From: Escherichia ruysiae
GTDB lineage: Bacteria > Pseudomonadota > Gammaproteobacteria > Enterobacterales > Enterobacteriaceae
Length of the DNA: 64,000 nucleotides
Strand: one strand, 5' to 3'
Assembly: GCF_902498915.1 (NCBI RefSeq)
Contig: NZ_CABVLQ010000001.1
How positions within the stretch are numbered: the first letter of the stretch is position 1; every line of letters starts with the position of its first letter. Of the stretch, positions 19,092 through 26,669 are shown one piece after another. Below the pieces are notes generated by a model. That model did no database searches, had not been told where the DNA came from, and worked only from the letters and a program-made list of their open reading frames with translations. Position numbers and translations under genes: made by a program.

Positions 19092-19125
19092 TTAAGTTAT
19101 TTATTAACGTTTGGCAAGGTGTTTT

Positions 19126-19488
19126 TTATTTAATCCAGCTAGCTTTATACCACCAGCGTTTGATGCCAACTTTATTAAGTTTTTGAACATCAGTTTTTAA
19201 TGTCAAAGGTGATATTGGGGTAACATTACCGCTAAACGTGTCAACAGTACCATCATTGAACTCATGATGCCCATCATAAATATGGACACCTTTCACTTTT
19301 CCTTCATTTATACCCTGCATACACACTGAGTCAGTCGTTCGGTATACCATATAACCCGCAGAGGTAGGACCTGACCCCGTAGCCATAACACAACGGCTCG
19401 GGTCTACCCTGTCTGGGTTCCAGCCGCTGCCACCCGCAAATGCGTTCAAACTTAATCCCATCAGAGATACTAAAATATATTTCTTCAT
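19126..19488 (-). CDS. Dispersin-like secreted protein (Aap/CexE family)
   Basis: Small secreted protein of 120 residues. A Sec signal peptide (residues 1-18, ending NAFA) leaves a mature N-terminus GGSGWN, so Gly19 would be the acylation site if it behaves like EAEC dispersin. It shares with Aap, as remembered, the blocks VDPS.C, VCMQG.NEGKV.GV, NDGT and LNKVG.K. Cys33 and Cys56 could form the family's single disulphide. A good AGAGG ribosome site lies seven bases before the ATG. Dispersin coats the surface non-covalently and spreads aggregative bacteria; that role is inferred here. The GG at the cleavage site belongs to a Sec signal, not a bacteriocin leader. Confidence 0.9.
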   Translation of the reverse strand: MKKYILVSLMGLSLNAFAGGSGWNPDRVDPSRCVMATGSGPTSAGYMVYRTTDSVCMQGINEGKVKGVHIYDGHHEFNDGTVDTFSGNVTPISPLTLKTDVQKLNKVGIKRWWYKASWIK

Positions 19489-19523
19489 TGTAACCTCTTA
19501 TTGTTAATAGATAATATATTTGT

Positions 19524-19541
19524 CATGCAACAAGTTGCATG
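19524..19541. promoter_or_regulatory. Perfect palindrome upstream of the dispersin-like gene
   Basis: CATGCAAC-AA-GTTGCATG is an 8+8 base perfect inverted repeat 36-53 bases upstream of the dispersin-like ATG, in otherwise AT-rich DNA. It could be a dimeric regulator's operator or a 5'-UTR hairpin. The nearest candidate -10 (TATACT at 19632-19627 on the minus strand) has no convincing -35 box. Confidence 0.45.
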
Positions 19542-20038
19542 TACTGCACTTACGCTCCCTCAGTCACTTACTTATGCAAGCTCTTGGGAACTCACTTATA
19601 CACTACCTGTAACTCGAATTATTTAGAGTATAAAACTATTAGCATATCTAGTATCTAATAGTGTTTTATTTTATTACATAATAGAAAAAATCTATTATGT
19701 GCAATTATTTAATAGAATAATAACACGTGCAACGAATTTTAAGTGTTTCTTGAGTGACATAAAATAAGTGTGGTGTCCATATCCTCCTATCGTGAATCAA
19801 TATAAATGATTTACACCTAACACTATAAAATGTTCAGAAAGCCATCGCAATAATAAAAAATAAGACATTACGATAATATTATAAAGCATTGCTTTGTTGG
19901 GGGATGACGTATGTAGCAATGAAAGATAACAAATGCCGGTAATGGTACGGAGAAATCCTCAGTAATAGGCGGGTAAAAAAGACGGGCATAGAGTTTTGTG
20001 GTCGACTGGTTGTGCTAACAATTCAGGAGATCACCTCT
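19542..20038. other. AT-rich non-coding flank of the island
   Basis: Nearly 500 bases without a supportable open frame between the dispersin-like gene and the IS4-like relic. It probably holds the promoter of the dispersin-aat operon (reading left) and, at the right edge (about 19960-20038), the left end of the IS4-family element, whose transposase starts at 20039. I see no clear terminal repeat. Confidence 0.5.
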
Positions 20039-20517
20039 ATGCCCGTTCGCTCATCATGCCAAAAGTTTTTCCGTGATGATTTGACTCCATTTCATCAGTA
20101 CCGCCAGAATGCCATCCTTGACGCCACTGCTGCGCTTAGTCGGGACGCATCCCTCATCCTTACCAGCATTGGACGGTATATGCCAGGTAATGCTCAGGTT
20201 AAAACAAGATTAAGCTCATCGATCGCCTGCCAGGCAATGACGCTTTACACCGCGATATCCCGGCTATTTTTCATAATATTACCCGGTTTCAGCCCCGAGA
20301 CCTTACGTTGTGCGTCATTGCCGTTGACTGGAGTGGTTATCCTTCTCAGGCATTCCATGTTCTGCATACTCCCCAAGTTTGCGACGGGCGTTCTATATTA
20401 CTTCTGGATCAGGTTGTATCGTCATTCTGGCAACAAATTGCTCAGTTCTATAAGAATTTTCTTGATACGCTTGCAATCACTATTGCTCCGAATAAACCGG
20501 ATAAAAATTACCTTTAA
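20039..20517 (+). pseudogene. IS4-family transposase N-terminal fragment, frameshifted and truncated
   Basis: MPVRSSCQKFFRDDLTPFHQ onward is the start of an IS4-family transposase of IS10-like layout. The frame is lost by a single missing base near 20205 and continues in another frame (LIDRLPGNDALHRDIPAIF, VIAVDWSGYPSQAFHVL) until the match fades around 20480-20517, inside the remains of hokE. Only about the first 155 codons remain; the last two catalytic acidic residues of the DDE triad and the right end are missing. It forms the right border of the island and cannot be mobile by itself. Confidence 0.8.
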
Positions 20518-20559
20518 ACACAGCACCATGACCGCCACAAGGGCATATTTCGTCAGCAT
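20515..20559 (-). pseudogene. hokE: Truncated hokE toxin gene
   Basis: MLTKYALVAVMVLCL on the minus strand, behind a GGAGG ribosome site, is the start of the HokE toxin (about 50 residues in K-12). After some 15 codons the match is lost at the junction with the IS4-like fragment, and the chimeric frame runs on to 20422. The pore-forming part beyond the first helix is gone, so the toxin is dead. K-12 also carries an insertion sequence (IS186) between hokE and entD, so this is a recurrent insertion site. Confidence 0.8.
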
Positions 20560-20620
20560 GTTTATATTGCCTCCATGCGAAGAAGGGACTACCATCCAAA
20601 TTGTTGGGTTTGGAGTGGCA

Positions 20621-20660
20621 GCCCCAGGGTTGATAGAAATATCTCCTGGGGCTTCATCTT
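20621..20660 (+). ncRNA. Possible sokE antisense RNA terminator region
   Basis: GCCCCAGG (20621-20628) and CCTGGGGC (20645-20652) form a perfect stem followed by TTCATCTTT on the plus strand. It lies upstream of, and antisense to, the hokE leader, where hok/sok loci encode the Sok RNA. The hairpin may be the Sok terminator; I cannot place its promoter. The remaining bases to ybdK (20661-21011) contain no convincing gene. Confidence 0.35.
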
Positions 20661-21011
20661 TCCAGACCTCAGAGTAAACCTGAAACCGGAAAGCTTCAGG
20701 CACCCGCTGTTATCTTACCCTTCCTTAGCAAAATACCTGTTTATTTATACAGTAAATCCTGTTCCGGACTTCTCACACTACTCATTTGATCAACCGAAGC
20801 TGAGCCAGTTTTTTTCTGCACGCCCCAATCGTCAAAATTCTTCGCCGCCAGCCAGCTCTGCCGCTACTTGTCACATTGCAAAAGTAGCCAAATTGCTTCA
20901 GTAGCAATCAGTTCACCATCACCAAAAAAAGAAACATTCCAGAACTTCCGCATCTCGCCCTGCCGCTGACACTTCTATACTGGAATGAAAACGCCAACAT
21001 AAGAGAAACCT

Positions 21012-22130
21012 ATGCCATTACCCGATTTTCATGTCTCTGAACCTTTTACCCTCGGTATTGAACTGGAAATGCAGGTGGTTAATCCTCCGGGATATGACCT
21101 TAGCCAGGACTCTTCAACGCTGATTGACGCGGTAAAAAGCAAGATCACTACCGGGGAGGTGAAGCACGATATCACCGAAAGTATGCTGGAACTGGCGACG
21201 GATGTTTGCCGTGATATCAACCAGGCTGCCGGGCAATTTTCAGCGATGCAGAAAGTCGTATTGCAGGCAGCCGCAGACCATCATCTGGAAATTTGCGGCG
21301 GTGGTACGCACCCGTTTCAGAAATGGCAGCGTCAGGAGGTGTGCGATAACGAACGTTATCAACGGACGCTGGAAAACTTCGGCTATCTCATTCAACAAGC
21401 GACTGTTTTTGGTCAGCATGTTCACGTTGGCTGCGCCAGTGGTGATGACGCTATTTATTTGCTGCACGGCTTATCACGCTTTGTACCGCACTTTATCGCC
21501 CTTTCTGCCGCATCGCCGTATATGCAGGGAACGGATACACGTTTTGCCTCCTCACGACCGAATATTTTTTCTGCCTTTCCCGATAATGGTCCAATGCCGT
21601 GGGTCAGTAACTGGCAACAATTTGAAGCCCTGTTTCGCTGCCTGAGTTACACCACGATGATCGACAGCATTAAAGATCTGCACTGGGATATTCGCCCTAG
21701 CCCTCATTTTGGCACGGTGGAGGTTCGGGTGATGGATACCCCGTTAACCCTTAGCCATGCGGTAAATATGGCGGGATTGATTCAGGCCACCGCCCACTGG
21801 TTGCTGACGGAACGCCCGTTCAAACATCAGGAGAAAGATTATCTGCTGTATAAATTCAACCGTTTCCAGGCCTGCCGTTATGGTCTGGAAGGCGTCGTTA
21901 CCGATCCGCACACCGGCGATCGTCGTCCACTGACAGAAGACACCTTGCGATTGTTGGAAAAAATAGCTCCTTCTGCACATAAAATTGGCGCATCCAGTGC
22001 AATTGAAGCACTGCACCGCCAGGTTATCAGCGGTCTGAATGAAGCGCAGCTGATGCGAGATTTTGTCGCCGATGGCGGCTCGCTGATTGGGCTGGTGAAA
22101 AAGCATTGTGAGATTTGGGCTGGAGACTAA
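21012..22130 (+). CDS. ybdK: Carboxylate-amine ligase YbdK
   Basis: GCS2-family ATP-dependent ligase of 372 residues, the K-12 length, with weak glutamate-cysteine ligase activity reported for the K-12 protein; the physiological substrate is not settled. The N-terminus (FTLGIELEMQVVNP) carries the conserved glutamates of the metal/ATP site, and HVHVG lies in the middle of the protein. It is the first intact gene to the right of the island. The start has a usable AGAG ribosome site ten bases upstream. Confidence 0.93.
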   Translation: MPLPDFHVSEPFTLGIELEMQVVNPPGYDLSQDSSTLIDAVKSKITTGEVKHDITESMLELATDVCRDINQAAGQFSAMQKVVLQAAADHHLEICGGGTHPFQKWQRQEVCDNERYQRTLENFGYLIQQATVFGQHVHVGCASGDDAIYLLHGLSRFVPHFIALSAASPYMQGTDTRFASSRPNIFSAFPDNGPMPWVSNWQQFEALFRCLSYTTMIDSIKDLHWDIRPSPHFGTVEVRVMDTPLTLSHAVNMAGLIQATAHWLLTERPFKHQEKDYLLYKFNRFQACRYGLEGVVTDPHTGDRRPLTEDTLRLLEKIAPSAHKIGASSAIEALHRQVISGLNEAQLMRDFVADGGSLIGLVKKHCEIWAGD

Positions 22131-22195
22131 GCGGAGAATTGCGTTACGCAGAAATATCCCCGACAATGGTGTTTTAACTTACATTTAACAATGTT

Positions 22196-22444
22196 ATGAA
22201 ACACCCCTTAGAAACCTTGACCGCAGCAGCAGGCATTTTGCTGATGGCTTTTCTCTCTTGCCTGCTGCTGCCCGCCCCCGCGCTGGGGCTGACGCTGGCA
22301 CAGAAACTGATGGCCACGTTCCATCTGATGGATCTGAGTCAGCTTTACACGTTGTTATTTTGCCTATGGTTTTTAGTGCTGGGCGCTATTGAGTATTTTG
22401 TTCTGCGCTTTATCTGGCGACGCTGGTTCTCGCTAGCGGATTAA
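22196..22444 (+). CDS. ybdJ: Small membrane protein YbdJ (DUF1158)
   Basis: An 82-residue hydrophobic protein with two predicted membrane helices (about residues 8-28 and 52-74) and a basic C-terminal end (FIWRRWFS). The length equals K-12 YbdJ. Its function is unknown. It lies between ybdK and ybdF on the same strand, with 65 and 64 base gaps, so co-transcription is possible. Confidence 0.88.
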   Translation: MKHPLETLTAAAGILLMAFLSCLLLPAPALGLTLAQKLMATFHLMDLSQLYTLLFCLWFLVLGAIEYFVLRFIWRRWFSLAD

Positions 22445-22508
22445 ACGTCGATTATCGCCGAACTTCGCGGCATACTTTGCTTATTCTCCTTCGCCTAAAG
22501 GAACGTTT

Positions 22509-22877
22509 ATGGATAAGCAATCACTGCACGAAACGGCGAAACGCCTGGCCCTTGAGTTACCCTTTGTCGAGCTTTGCTGGCCTTTTGGCCCGGAGTTCGA
22601 TGTTTTTAAAATTGGCGGCAAGATTTTTATGCTGTCGTCAGAACTGCGCGGCGTCCCCTTTATCAATCTGAAGTCCGATCCACAAAAATCCCTGTTAAAT
22701 CAGCAAATATACCCGAGCATTAAGCCTGGGTATCACATGAATAAAAAGCACTGGATTTCGGTGTATCCCGGCGACGAAATCTCTGAATCGTTGCTCAGCG
22801 ATCTGATTAACGATTCGTGGAACTTAGTGGTTGATGGCCTGGCTAAACGCGATCAAAAAAGAGTACGTCCAGACTAA
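22509..22877 (+). CDS. ybdF: MmcQ/YjbR-family protein YbdF
   Basis: A 122-residue cytoplasmic protein of the YjbR/MmcQ fold (double-wing DNA-binding-like), the K-12 length. The family motif can be seen in the middle (YHMNKKHWISVYPG). No biochemical role is established. The start follows an AAAGGAA ribosome site. It is followed by the separately promoted nfsB. Confidence 0.9.
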   Translation: MDKQSLHETAKRLALELPFVELCWPFGPEFDVFKIGGKIFMLSSELRGVPFINLKSDPQKSLLNQQIYPSIKPGYHMNKKHWISVYPGDEISESLLSDLINDSWNLVVDGLAKRDQKRVRPD

Positions 22878-22969
22878 AGCGGAAATCTATAGCGCATTTT
22901 TCTCGCTTACCATTTTACTTCGATCCTTGTAATCTGCTGGCACACAAACATCTTTCACAAGGAGTCTTT

Positions 22970-23623
22970 ATGGATATCATTTCTGTCGCCCTAAAGCGTC
23001 ATTCCACTAAGGCATTTGATGCCAGCAAAAAACTTACCCCGGAACAAGCCGAGCAGATCAAAACCCTGTTGCAGTACAGCCCATCCAGCACCAACTCCCA
23101 GCCATGGCATTTTATTGTGGCCAGCACGGAAGAAGGTAAAGCGCGTGTCGCTAAATCCGCCGCCGACAATTACGTGTTCAACGAACGTAAAATACTTGAT
23201 GCCTCGCACGTCGTGGTGTTCTGCGCGAAAACCGCAATGGACGATGCCTGGCTGAAGCTGGTTGTTGACCAGGAAGATGCCGATGGTCGCTTTGCCACGC
23301 CGGAAGCCAAAGCGGCGAACGATAAAGGCCGTAAGTTCTTCGCCGATATGCACCGTAAAGATCTGCATGATGATGCAGAGTGGATGGCAAAACAGGTTTA
23401 TCTCAACGTCGGTAACTTCCTGCTGGGCGTTGCGGCACTGGGTCTGGACGCGGTGCCAATCGAAGGTTTTGACGCGGCGATCCTCGATGAAGAATTTGGT
23501 TTGAAAGAGAAAGGTTACACCAGTCTGGTGGTCGTACCGGTAGGCCATCACAGCGTGGAAGATTTTAACGCTACCCTGCCAAAATCTCGTCTGCCGCAAA
23601 GTATCACCTTAACTGAAGTGTAA
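22970..23623 (+). CDS. nfsB: Oxygen-insensitive NAD(P)H nitroreductase NfsB
   Basis: FMN-dependent nitroreductase of 217 residues, identical in length to K-12 NfsB, which reduces nitrofurans and other nitroaromatics in two-electron steps; loss gives nitrofurantoin resistance. The family features are present: the N-terminal RHSTKAFD (FMN phosphate binding), SSTNSQPWHF, and the C-terminal PKSRLPQ. It is intact, so nothing here points to nitrofuran resistance. A hairpin terminator follows at once. Confidence 0.97.
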   Translation: MDIISVALKRHSTKAFDASKKLTPEQAEQIKTLLQYSPSSTNSQPWHFIVASTEEGKARVAKSAADNYVFNERKILDASHVVVFCAKTAMDDAWLKLVVDQEDADGRFATPEAKAANDKGRKFFADMHRKDLHDDAEWMAKQVYLNVGNFLLGVAALGLDAVPIEGFDAAILDEEFGLKEKGYTSLVVVPVGHHSVEDFNATLPKSRLPQSITLTEV

Positions 23624-23632
23624 TTCTCCTTT

Positions 23633-23660
23633 ATAGCCGGGAACTGATCCCGGCTATTTC
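23633..23660 (+). terminator. nfsB terminator
   Basis: ATAGCCGGGA-ACTGA-TCCCGGCTAT is a perfect ten-base stem starting ten bases after the nfsB stop, followed by TTCAC. The T-run is short, so termination may be partial. Confidence 0.65.
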
Positions 23661-23734
23661 ACATCAGATTTTCCTGATTTGCATAACCCTGTTTCAGCCG
23701 TCATCATAGTCCACTGTTGTATACAGGAGACGTT

Positions 23735-24982
23735 ATGCAGGATTTAATATCCCAGGTTGAAGATTTAGCGGGTATTGAGATTGATCACACCACCTCAATG
23801 GTGATGATTTTCGGTATTATTTTTCTGACCGCCGTTGTAGTACATATTATTTTGCACTGGGTGGTATTACGTACCTTCGAAAAACGCGCCATTGCCAGTT
23901 CACGGCTGTGGCTGCAAATCATTACCCAGAATAAACTATTTCACCGTTTAGCTTTTACCCTGCAGGGGATTATCGTCAATATTCAGGCGGTATTCTGGCT
24001 GCAAAAAGGCACCGAAGCGGCTGATATTCTGACCACCTGCGCACAGTTGTGGATCATGATGTATGCGCTGCTTTCAGTCTTCTCGTTGCTGGATGTTATT
24101 TTAAATCTGGCGCAGAAATTCCCGGCAGCAAAACAGTTACCGCTGAAAGGGATATTTCAGGGGATAAAGCTGATCGGCGCTATTCTGGTCGGCATTTTGA
24201 TGATCTCGCTGCTGATTGGTCAGTCACCGACCATTCTGATCAGTGGTCTTGGCGCAATGGCTGCCGTGCTGATGTTGGTATTTAAAGATCCGATTCTTGG
24301 TCTGGTGGCAGGTATTCAGCTTTCCGCGAACGATATGCTGAAACTGGGCGACTGGCTGGAAATGCCGAAATACGGCGCGGATGGCGCGGTGATCGATATT
24401 GGTTTAACCACCGTCAAAGTACGTAACTGGGACAATACCATTACCACTATTCCCACCTGGTCTCTGGTTTCTGACTCCTTTAAAAACTGGAGCGGAATGT
24501 CAGCCTCTGGTGGACGACGCATTAAACGCAGTATCAGTATTGATGTCACCAGCATTCGCTTTCTTGATGAAACCGAAATGCAGCGGCTGAATAAAGCGCA
24601 TCTGTTAAAGCCTTATTTAACCAGCCGCCATCAGGAAATTAATGAGTGGAACCGCCAGCAAGGGTCTACGGAGTCAGTATTAAACCTGCGCCGAATGACG
24701 AATATTGGAACATTTCGTGCCTATCTGAACGAATATCTACGTAACCATCCACGTATTCGTAAAGATATGACCTTAATGGTACGCCAGCTTGCACCGGGCG
24801 ATAATGGTTTACCGCTTGAGATATATGCGTTTACCAATACCGTAGTGTGGCTGGAATATGAAAGCATTCAGGCTGATATTTTCGACCATATATTTGCCAT
24901 TGTCGAAGAGTTTGGTCTGCGACTTCATCAGTCGCCAACCGGCAATGATATTCGCTCTCTGGCGGGTGCATTTAAGCAGTAA
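23735..24982 (+). CDS. ybdG: Miniconductance mechanosensitive channel YbdG (MscM)
   Basis: MscS-superfamily channel of 415 residues. The ATG at 23735 is preferred over one six codons upstream because AGGAGA lies just before it and the length then matches K-12. Several hydrophobic helices fill residues 20-180. The pore-lining helix and MscS-type beta domain follow (LGAMAAVLMLVFKDPILG, GDWLEMP, NWDNTITTIPTW). It gates under hypo-osmotic stress with small conductance. It is transcribed alone, towards the convergent pheP. Confidence 0.95.
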   Translation: MQDLISQVEDLAGIEIDHTTSMVMIFGIIFLTAVVVHIILHWVVLRTFEKRAIASSRLWLQIITQNKLFHRLAFTLQGIIVNIQAVFWLQKGTEAADILTTCAQLWIMMYALLSVFSLLDVILNLAQKFPAAKQLPLKGIFQGIKLIGAILVGILMISLLIGQSPTILISGLGAMAAVLMLVFKDPILGLVAGIQLSANDMLKLGDWLEMPKYGADGAVIDIGLTTVKVRNWDNTITTIPTWSLVSDSFKNWSGMSASGGRRIKRSISIDVTSIRFLDETEMQRLNKAHLLKPYLTSRHQEINEWNRQQGSTESVLNLRRMTNIGTFRAYLNEYLRNHPRIRKDMTLMVRQLAPGDNGLPLEIYAFTNTVVWLEYESIQADIFDHIFAIVEEFGLRLHQSPTGNDIRSLAGAFKQ

Positions 24983-24991
24983 TTAAAAAAA

Positions 24992-25018
24992 CCGCTCTCA
25001 TCGAATGGATGAGAGCGG
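24992..25018 (-). terminator. Terminator between convergent ybdG and pheP
   Basis: CCGCTCTCATC and GATGAGAGCGG form a perfect 11-base stem. On the minus strand it is followed by seven T (AAAAAAA on plus, 24985-24991), making it a classic intrinsic terminator for pheP; it can also stop ybdG transcripts. Confidence 0.85.
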
Positions 25019-25049
25019 ACATCGTTTTGTCGGATGTAGCGTGAATGCC

Positions 25050-26426
25050 TTATTTCCGACGCAGCGTTTTAAACGCCACAAACAGGAACACAATCCACAC
25101 CGGCAGTAGGATCGCTGACAAGCGCATATCATCTATTGTGCACATCAGCAGCAAAATCATGCCGAGAAAGGCAATGCAAAGATAGTTGCCAAACGGATAC
25201 ATCAGAGCTTTGAAGCGGGTTTCACGCCCCTGACGTCGCATCGCCGCACGAAAACGCAGGTGCGCCAGGCAGATCATAATCCAGTTCAACAGCAGCGTTG
25301 CTACCACCAGCGCCATCAGCAGACTAAACGCTTTTTGCGGCAGCAGATAGTTGATTAACACCACCAGCGAAGTGATCGCTCCGGAAAGCATCAGCGAGTT
25401 AATCGGAACACCGCGACGGCTTACGCGAGTCAAAAACTTCGGCGCATTCCCCTGGACGGAAAGGCCAAACAGCATCCGGCTGTTGGAGTAAACTCCGCTG
25501 TTATACACTGACAGCGACGCCACCAGAATGACGAAGTTCAGCGCAGAAGCTACCACGTTGCTGTCGAGATTATGGAAAATCATCACAAACGGGCTACTGT
25601 TGGATTTCACTTCCACCCACGGGTAGAGCGCCAGTAAAACCACCAGTGAACCGATATAAAACAGCAGGATGCGATACACGACCTGATTCACTGCTTTAGG
25701 GATGCTTTTTTCTGGATCGCGCGCTTCAGCGGCAGTAATCCCAATCAGCTCCAGACCGCCGAAGGAGAACATAATCACCGCCAGCGACAAAATCAGCCCA
25801 TTCCAGCCGGTGGCAAAGAAACCACCGTAGCGCCAGAGGTTATCGATACTGGCTTTCTCGCCGCCGTGACCAGAAAACAGTAACCACAGGCCAAAGCCGA
25901 TCATGCCAATGATTGCCAGCACTTTAATCAGCGCGAACCAGAACTCGGTTTCACCATACAAGCGCACGTTCACCAGGTTAATGGCGTTGATGATAATAAA
26001 GAAGGCGGCAGCCCAAATCCACGTTGGAACATCCGGGAACCAGTACTGCATATAGATGCCCGCAGCGGTCAGCTCTGCCATTCCCACCAACACGAACATT
26101 ACCCAGTAGTTCCAGCCAGAGAGGAAGCCCGCAAACGGTCCCCAGTATTTATAGGCAAAGTGGGCAAATGAACCGGATACCGGCTCCTCAACCACCATTT
26201 CGCCAAGCTGGCGCATAATCAGGAAAGCGATGATCCCGGCAACGCCGTAGCCCAGCAATACAGCCGGCCCCGCCATCTGAATCGCCGGACCAATGCCAAG
26301 AAACAGACCTGTACCAATGGCGCCACCCAGCGCAATTAGCTGAATATGACGGTTATGTAATCCCCGATGAAGCGTCGGTTCTTGATTCGACGCAGTATCT
26401 TCCGATACGGTTGACGCGTTTTTCAC
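25050..26426 (-). CDS. pheP: Phenylalanine-specific permease PheP
   Basis: Amino-acid/proton symporter of the APC family, 458 residues as in K-12, with about 12 membrane helices. Conserved family motifs are GGAIGTGLFLG at the start of helix 1 and GWNYWVMFVLVGMAEL around residue 105-120. It imports phenylalanine with high affinity. It stands alone on the minus strand, with the shared terminator behind it and a BIME and the cusA end upstream. Confidence 0.97.
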   Translation of the reverse strand: MKNASTVSEDTASNQEPTLHRGLHNRHIQLIALGGAIGTGLFLGIGPAIQMAGPAVLLGYGVAGIIAFLIMRQLGEMVVEEPVSGSFAHFAYKYWGPFAGFLSGWNYWVMFVLVGMAELTAAGIYMQYWFPDVPTWIWAAAFFIIINAINLVNVRLYGETEFWFALIKVLAIIGMIGFGLWLLFSGHGGEKASIDNLWRYGGFFATGWNGLILSLAVIMFSFGGLELIGITAAEARDPEKSIPKAVNQVVYRILLFYIGSLVVLLALYPWVEVKSNSSPFVMIFHNLDSNVVASALNFVILVASLSVYNSGVYSNSRMLFGLSVQGNAPKFLTRVSRRGVPINSLMLSGAITSLVVLINYLLPQKAFSLLMALVVATLLLNWIMICLAHLRFRAAMRRQGRETRFKALMYPFGNYLCIAFLGMILLLMCTIDDMRLSAILLPVWIVFLFVAFKTLRRK

Positions 26427-26570
26427 GCCTTTCCCCTGTGTGTCTTTTTTATTGAGGGGCTCCTTTTAACATTTAGTGCTGGTCGTCGCAAGACACAATC
26501 CACACAGTTAAACCGGGTATCCCTTTCTTATGCAAATTGCCGACAAAAAGTACCTTGTTATTGCCAATTA

Positions 26571-26661
26571 GGGTGTTAACGCCTTATTTGGCCTACAGAA
26601 ATGTGCAAATTCAATAAATTATAATTCACGCTGTAGGCCTGATAAGCGTAGCGCATCAGGC
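26571..26661. repeat. BIME between pheP and cusA
   Basis: A degenerate REP unit (GTGTTAACGCCTTATTTGGCCTAC, centred near 26585) faces a clear one at 26633-26661 (GTAGGCCTGATAAGCGTAGC onward). The pair starts nine bases from the end of cusA and probably protects the cusCFBA message. Confidence 0.85.
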
Positions 26662-26669
26662 AATTTTGC

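Noticed and set aside
19126..19488. Microcin or bacteriocin with a double-glycine leader exported by the adjoining ABC genes
   Set aside because: The GG lies directly after a standard Sec signal peptide, the ATPase has no peptidase domain, no immunity gene is present, and the sequence matches dispersin blocks.
20575..20904. Open frame of 109 residues between hokE and ybdK
   Set aside because: It runs antisense through the hokE leader, has odd composition and no family resemblance; more likely chance.
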